Shown here piece after piece: positions 47,657 to 48,129 of a stretch of DNA of 48,129 bases. Under the pieces are notes generated by a model. That model ran no database searches. It saw nothing but the letters and a program-made list of their open reading frames with translations, and was not told where the DNA came from. Position numbers and translations under genes: made by a program. The DNA is from Actinomycetes bacterium (lineage in GTDB: Bacteria > Actinomycetota > Acidimicrobiia > Acidimicrobiales > Aldehydirespiratoraceae): positions 1 to 48,129 of the forward strand of contig JAJRXC010000085.1 in assembly GCA_024276495.1 (NCBI GenBank), written 5' to 3'. The first letter of the stretch is position 1; every line of letters starts with the position of its first letter.

Positions 47657-48129
47657 ATGACCAACGACCGCGCCTACATCCACGAGCTCATCGACATTCG
47701 GGGAATCCATCGCGGCGACTACATGCACCACATGACCGCGAACTGGAGCCCGAACGCCCAAGAGGACCGCGACCAGCGGTGCTTCGGGGTCTGGGCGGTC
47801 CTCGGAAGCACGGGCGCATGGCCGCAGGTCTGCAACATCTGGGAGGAACCCGGACTCGACGGGTTGGCCCGCTCCTTCAGCCACGAGACAGTCGGACCGG
47901 ATCTCCAGGATCCGAAGTTGGCCCGTTGGTGGGCGCACGCGGCGAGCCTCCGCCGCGGCGGCCTCGACCGCATCCTCCTGCCCGCCCCGTGGATGCCGAC
48001 CGTCACCGACTCCCTCGACGCCGGCGTGCGGGCCGAGGTCTTCGCCCATGAGATCCTGCGGTGCACGCCGGGGACCGCGCCCGAGCTGCTCGATCTCGCC
48101 CGCCAGGCGGCGATCCCCGCCTATCGACC
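47657..48129 (+). CDS. NIPSNAP-like protein (3' end outside window)
   Basis: The frame is open from ATG 47657 to the window edge and encodes at least 157 residues: M-T-N-D-R-A-Y-I-H-E-L-I-D-I-R, then 'Y-M-H-H-M-T-A-N-W', 'C-F-G-V-W-A-V-L-G-S-T-G-A-W-P-Q-V-C-N-I-W-E', 'S-F-S-H-E-T'. The alternating strand/helix pattern with 'W-P-x-V-x-N-x-W-E' is that of NIPSNAP/dimeric alpha-beta-barrel proteins seen beside monooxygenase genes in environmental actinobacteria. It is probably the last gene of the catabolic run. Function unknown. Confidence 0.65.
   Translation, partial: MTNDRAYIHELIDIRGIHRGDYMHHMTANWSPNAQEDRDQRCFGVWAVLGSTGAWPQVCNIWEEPGLDGLARSFSHETVGPDLQDPKLARWWAHAASLRRGGLDRILLPAPWMPTVTDSLDAGVRAEVFAHEILRCTPGTAPELLDLARQAAIPAYR

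Noticed and set aside
1-48129. CRISPR arrays, tRNA and rRNA genes, prophage modules.
   Set aside because: I found no regularly spaced short repeats, no cloverleaf with CCA end and no phage structural genes. A program (tRNAscan-SE, CRISPR finder) could still find what reading by eye misses.

Overview
The window is GC-rich throughout, with short intergenic gaps, many GTG starts and many ATGA/GTGA stop-start overlaps. Its gene content (SARP/BTAD regulators, an EthA-type Baeyer-Villiger monooxygenase, an AidB-type acyl-CoA dehydrogenase, SLH-type secreted proteins, SCP2-like and NIPSNAP-like proteins, several TetR regulators) points to a free-living actinobacterium. I think an Acidimicrobiia/Ilumatobacter-like lineage is most likely, but that is inference. 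Many first-in-operon genes have a TAnnnT -10 box 6-9 nt before the start codon and no Shine-Dalgarno, the pattern of actinobacterial leaderless transcripts.

Layout. 1-131: the C-terminal end of a transposase. 0.2-8.4 kb: an alpha/beta-hydrolase fused to a SARP DNA-binding module, a VOC protein, a secreted metzincin-like protein, an acidic 11-residue-repeat protein and a 1002-aa STAND/BTAD regulator. 8.5-12.4 kb: purine nucleoside phosphorylase, a secreted SLH/DUF1349-like protein, an unknown membrane protein and a 2-oxoglutarate oxygenase. 12.6-14.3 kb: a thiol-redox operon (glutaredoxin-like, CcdA/DsbD-like, redoxin). 14.4-15.6 kb: a leaderless TetR gene coupled to a cupin gene broken by an in-frame TAG.

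15.8-21 kb is the most unusual part. aidB and a flavodoxin diverge around a perfect GGGTC-type palindrome. The flavodoxin is followed by a GrdB/PrdB-like gene whose in-frame TGA is very probably selenocysteine: a U-P-V-C motif, family sequence on both sides of the TGA, and a SECIS-like hairpin at the right distance. Converging on it is a four-gene overlapping operon: ferritin-like diiron oxygenase, SCP2-like carrier, small zinc-ribbon protein and ferredoxin. Together these look like an uncharacterised redox/lipid-oxidation module. A near-identical palindrome lies 21 kb away, centred at -42.5 from the predicted start of the iron-sulfur repair gene ric. This suggests a shared hypoxia- or nitric-oxide-responsive regulator of DosR/DevR or FNR type.

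21-25.2 kb: TlpA, DUF3179 and dimethylformamidase-like genes plus a small membrane protein. 25.3-32.3 kb: a metal-homeostasis island with an ArsR-type sensor, a P1B-4-type ATPase, a CDF-like transporter, a multicopper oxidase, a BNR-type lipoprotein and an MsrQ-like haem membrane protein. 32.3-38.3 kb: two TetR-controlled export systems, one DHA2 MFS and one ABC/FtsX, back to back around clear inverted repeats. 38.4-43.8 kb: ric, a class-V PLP enzyme, a small hypothetical, a zinc-less MDR reductase, a cold-shock gene with a strong terminator, and a ZIP-like transporter. 43.9-48.1 kb: a catabolic run of Baeyer-Villiger monooxygenase, class II aldolase, AMP-dependent ligase and NIPSNAP-like protein, cut by the window edge.

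No tRNA, rRNA or CRISPR array was recognised. No stretch longer than 300 bases lacks a gene. The larger gaps (1700-1887, 2248-2475, 9199-9357, 24626-24760, 34518-34677) hold only the promoter and operator signals listed, or nothing recognisable.
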